From: Rhodonellum sp041748555
Lineage (GTDB): Bacteria; Bacteroidota; Bacteroidia; Cytophagales; Cyclobacteriaceae
DNA length: 64,000 bases
Reading direction: 5' to 3'
Assembly (NCBI GenBank): GCA_041748555.1
Contig: JBGTDA010000093.1
Span: 1-64,000, forward strand
Shown here: positions 61,666-64,000 of the stretch, in pieces
Layout of the letters: each line of letters begins with the position of its first letter
Position numbering within the stretch: position 1 is the stretch's first letter
The notes under the pieces: model-generated
What the model saw: only the letters and a program-made list of their open reading frames with translations
Told to the model about the DNA's origin: nothing
Databases searched by the model: none
Position numbers and translations under genes: made by a program

Positions 61666-64000
61666 ATGCATTTTGACTTCAAAAGAGATATCCTTCCCCA
61701 TTTGATCGGGGTTACAGTTTTTTATATCGTTGTCCTGTTTTATTTTGCTCCGGCTGTCCTTCAGGATGAGGTTATTTTCCAGCAGGACATACTTCAGTGG
61801 GAAGGAACAGCAAAGGAAGTTCTCGATTATCGGGAGGCCACGGGTGAAGAAGCTTTGTGGACAAACAGGCTTTTTGGAGGCATGCCTGCGTATTTGGTGA
61901 GTTTGGAGCTCAGCGGAGACATTACAAATTTCCTTACCAAAGTCCTGACACTCGGACTTCCGCACCCCGTCAATTCACTGTTTTTTGGAATGGTGGCCAT
62001 GTACATCCTGCTACTCAGCTTTAAGATCCGACCGGAATTCTCCGCAATCGGTGCCATTGCTTTTGCTTTCAACTCTTTTAATGTGATTAGTTTGGACGCA
62101 GGACATAATGCAAAAATCTGGGCAATTTGCCTGATTCCTCTGATATTGGCCGGTATCCATCTGGCCCTGACCAACAAAAAGTGGCTTGGACTGGCCCTGT
62201 TCACCTTAGGTCTGATGCTGCAACTAAAATTCAACCATATACAGATTACCTACTATACTATAATCATTGTTTTGATTTATGGAATAGGTCAGCTATACCT
62301 TGCCTTTCAACATAAAACCCTTCCGGATTTTGGCAAGACCTTAGCAATTTTGTTGATCGGTGCAGTCATGGCAGTTGGCGCAAATCTGAGCAGGATTGTC
62401 TCCGTCTATGAATATGGGGCATTTTCAACGCGTGGAGAAGCCAATTTGAGTGCTTCCGGAAGTGATCAACAGGGATTGGACAAAGAATACGCATTCCGTT
62501 GGTCCCAGGGAAAATTGGAAACCATGACGCTTTTGGTTCCTTATTTTTACGGAGGTGGAAGTGCAGAATCTTTGGATGACGATTCCAAAACTGCAGCTGC
62601 TTTACGGTCCAATGGGGTAGATAATGCCCAGATTCAAGGTTTTATTGCCGGTGCACCCACATATTGGGGAGATCAACCGGGAACCGGCGGACCTATTTAT
62701 GGCGGAGCAATTATGGTTTTCTTATTTGTGTTGGGGCTGATCTTTGCTCCTAAAACCTATCGATATGTATTTTTAAGCATTACCATTCTTTCCCTTTTAC
62801 TCGCCTGGGGAAGGAATCTGGAATGGTTCAACTACGCTATTTTTGATTATTTACCGGGTTATAATAAATTCCGCGCTGTGTCAATGGCATTGGGAATAAC
62901 CCTATTTGCCATACCTGTTCTGGGATGTCTGGGCCTGGAAAACCTTTTTCAACAAAACAAAAATAAAAAAGCTGTAAAAAATCTCCTGATCGCCTTGGCT
63001 GTAACAGGTGGGCTATGTTTGTTGCTGGTATTGTTTGCAGGGATTTTCGGTTTTAGGGGTGCAGTGGATGGCAGCCTTCCGGATTGGCTGGTTTCTCCGA
63101 TTCAGGAGGACCGAAAAGCGATGTTGAGATCAAGTGCATTCCGAAGTTTGGTTTTTATACTGCTTGCTGCAGGGTTGATCTTTGCAGCTTTAAAAGAAAA
63201 AATCAATTATCTCTGGGTTGGAATAGGCATTGTTCTTCTTATGGTCATTGATCTCTGGAGTCTCAACAAAAATTACCTGAATGAGGATTCATTTCAAGAA
63301 AGCCCTAGAGCGCAGTTCTTTGCCCCTACTCCTGCTGATCAAAGAATCATGAAGGATGAGGGTTATTTCCGAGTATTGAATCTTGAAAATCCATTCAACG
63401 AAGCCCGCACCAGTTATTTTTTCAACAGCATCGGAGGATATCACGGTGCCAAGATGAGGCGCTATCAGGAATTGATTGAAAATGTTTTGGCTCCCGAGAT
63501 CCAGGAATTCATACAAAAAGCTCAGGAAGGGAATTTTGATTATGAAGGGCTGAATGTGCTCAATATGTTGAACACCAAATACATCATGGCCGGAACTGCC
63601 GCGAACGCTGTATTTGTAAACCCCGAAGCCAATGGTCCGGCATGGTTTCCCGAATCTGTCAGAAATGTAAGCACCAATGATGAAGAACTGGCTTTGATAG
63701 CAACCTTAGATACTGAAAATACAGCAACTGTAAATTCAGCTGAATTCGGCGAGGTTGAGGCAGGAGCAGGAAAAACAGAATTGGAAAGCTATGGGCCAAA
63801 TAAGCTGAATTATGAAGTCAATGCACAGAAAGGCGGATTGGTGGTTTTTGGAGAAATCTATTATCCGGGAGGCTGGAAAGCTTTTGTGAACGGAACAGAA
63901 ACGGAGATCATCAGGACCAATTATCTTTTGCGTGGAGTTGTTGTTCCTGTAGGCCAGTCAAAAGTTGAAATGAGATTTGAACCTGAAAGTTATTTGATGA
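61666..64000 (+). CDS. YfhO-family polytopic membrane protein (C-terminus beyond the right edge)
   Basis: From ATG 61666 the frame stays open for 778 codons to the window edge. The N-terminal part MHFDFKRDILPHLIGVTVFY is followed by ~12 hydrophobic helices with conserved loops QQDILQWEGTAKEVLDYREATGEEALWTNRLFGGMPA and the KFNHIQITYYT segment; a soluble domain begins around residue 560 (NLENPFNEARTSYFFNSIGGYHGAKMRRYQ). This is the Bacteroidota type of YfhO protein, related to GT-C glycosyltransferases and implicated in surface glycan modification. Full-length members have ~800-850 residues, so little is missing. Confidence 0.92.
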   Translation, partial: MHFDFKRDILPHLIGVTVFYIVVLFYFAPAVLQDEVIFQQDILQWEGTAKEVLDYREATGEEALWTNRLFGGMPAYLVSLELSGDITNFLTKVLTLGLPHPVNSLFFGMVAMYILLLSFKIRPEFSAIGAIAFAFNSFNVISLDAGHNAKIWAICLIPLILAGIHLALTNKKWLGLALFTLGLMLQLKFNHIQITYYTIIIVLIYGIGQLYLAFQHKTLPDFGKTLAILLIGAVMAVGANLSRIVSVYEYGAFSTRGEANLSASGSDQQGLDKEYAFRWSQGKLETMTLLVPYFYGGGSAESLDDDSKTAAALRSNGVDNAQIQGFIAGAPTYWGDQPGTGGPIYGGAIMVFLFVLGLIFAPKTYRYVFLSITILSLLLAWGRNLEWFNYAIFDYLPGYNKFRAVSMALGITLFAIPVLGCLGLENLFQQNKNKKAVKNLLIALAVTGGLCLLLVLFAGIFGFRGAVDGSLPDWLVSPIQEDRKAMLRSSAFRSLVFILLAAGLIFAALKEKINYLWVGIGIVLLMVIDLWSLNKNYLNEDSFQESPRAQFFAPTPADQRIMKDEGYFRVLNLENPFNEARTSYFFNSIGGYHGAKMRRYQELIENVLAPEIQEFIQKAQEGNFDYEGLNVLNMLNTKYIMAGTAANAVFVNPEANGPAWFPESVRNVSTNDEELALIATLDTENTATVNSAEFGEVEAGAGKTELESYGPNKLNYEVNAQKGGLVVFGEIYYPGGWKAFVNGTETEIIRTNYLLRGVVVPVGQSKVEMRFEPESYLM

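Noticed and set aside
1..64000. tRNA, rRNA, riboswitch or group II intron.
   Set aside because: No T-loop/anticodon patterns, rRNA sequence, known riboswitch core or intron reverse transcriptase was seen on either strand by eye; a covariance-model scan would be decisive.

Overview
The window looks like chromosomal DNA of a Bacteroidota member, most likely a Cytophagales/Cyclobacteriaceae-type bacterium. The evidence is a SusC/SusD pair, a DUF4249 lipoprotein, broken DUF5916 and FtsX-type permease genes typical of the phylum, a CzcA-TolC fusion, TAnnTTTG-type -7 promoter boxes, weak Shine-Dalgarno sequences and moderate GC. No rRNA, tRNA or CRISPR array was seen. Assignment below phylum is inference.

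Layout. 1-3744: ABC transporter (M1-peptidase/permease fusion cut by the left edge, plus its ATPase). 3907-8333: a decayed glycosyltransferase, a UDP-glucuronate decarboxylase-like SDR, two proteins of unknown function and another SDR. 8691-12920: an SRPBCC protein and three FtsX/MacB-type permease relics (internal deletion, single amber codon, C-terminal scrap). 13073-19052: an EamA transporter, then a minus-strand operon of ATP-grasp ligase, a 671-residue protein with a papain-like Q/C/H/N signature, and a stand-alone alanine racemase. 19492-25574: NYN-LOTUS protein, cold-shock protein, 2OG oxygenase, OmpA lipoprotein, TIR-transmembrane protein, and an S24-type repressor operon with paired candidate operators. 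25849-28215: tex. 28698-35348: histidine-phosphatase lipoprotein, S9 peptidase/serine beta-lactamase/PBP4 cluster between two inverted IS-end-like sequences, and a PAS-HisKA protein. 35510-43884: SusCD, membrane pyrophosphatase, Gfo/Idh/MocA oxidoreductase. 43962-61403: a fluid region full of REP-like hairpins, with a duplicated ywbE-like gene (one copy lost its ATG), a DUF5916 pseudogene split by a ~7-kb segment carrying a Czc-type metal efflux operon, a kelch/DUF4249 lipoprotein pair, a radical-SAM/TIGR03915 DNA-repair pair, a VOC protein and a truncated ACR3-like fragment. 61666-64000: a YfhO-family membrane protein cut by the right edge.

Best candidates for something new. (1) The ATP-grasp / papain-like / alanine racemase operon (14408-19052). 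In Bacteroidota the cell-wall racemase is usually fused to MurF, so this stand-alone Alr is probably dedicated to an amino-acid or peptide product made by the ligase and processed by the cysteine enzyme. (2) The Czc efflux segment that split a DUF5916 gene without recognisable transposase or terminal repeats. (3) The hairpin arrays and duplications around it. All functional statements are from reading motifs; no database search was run.
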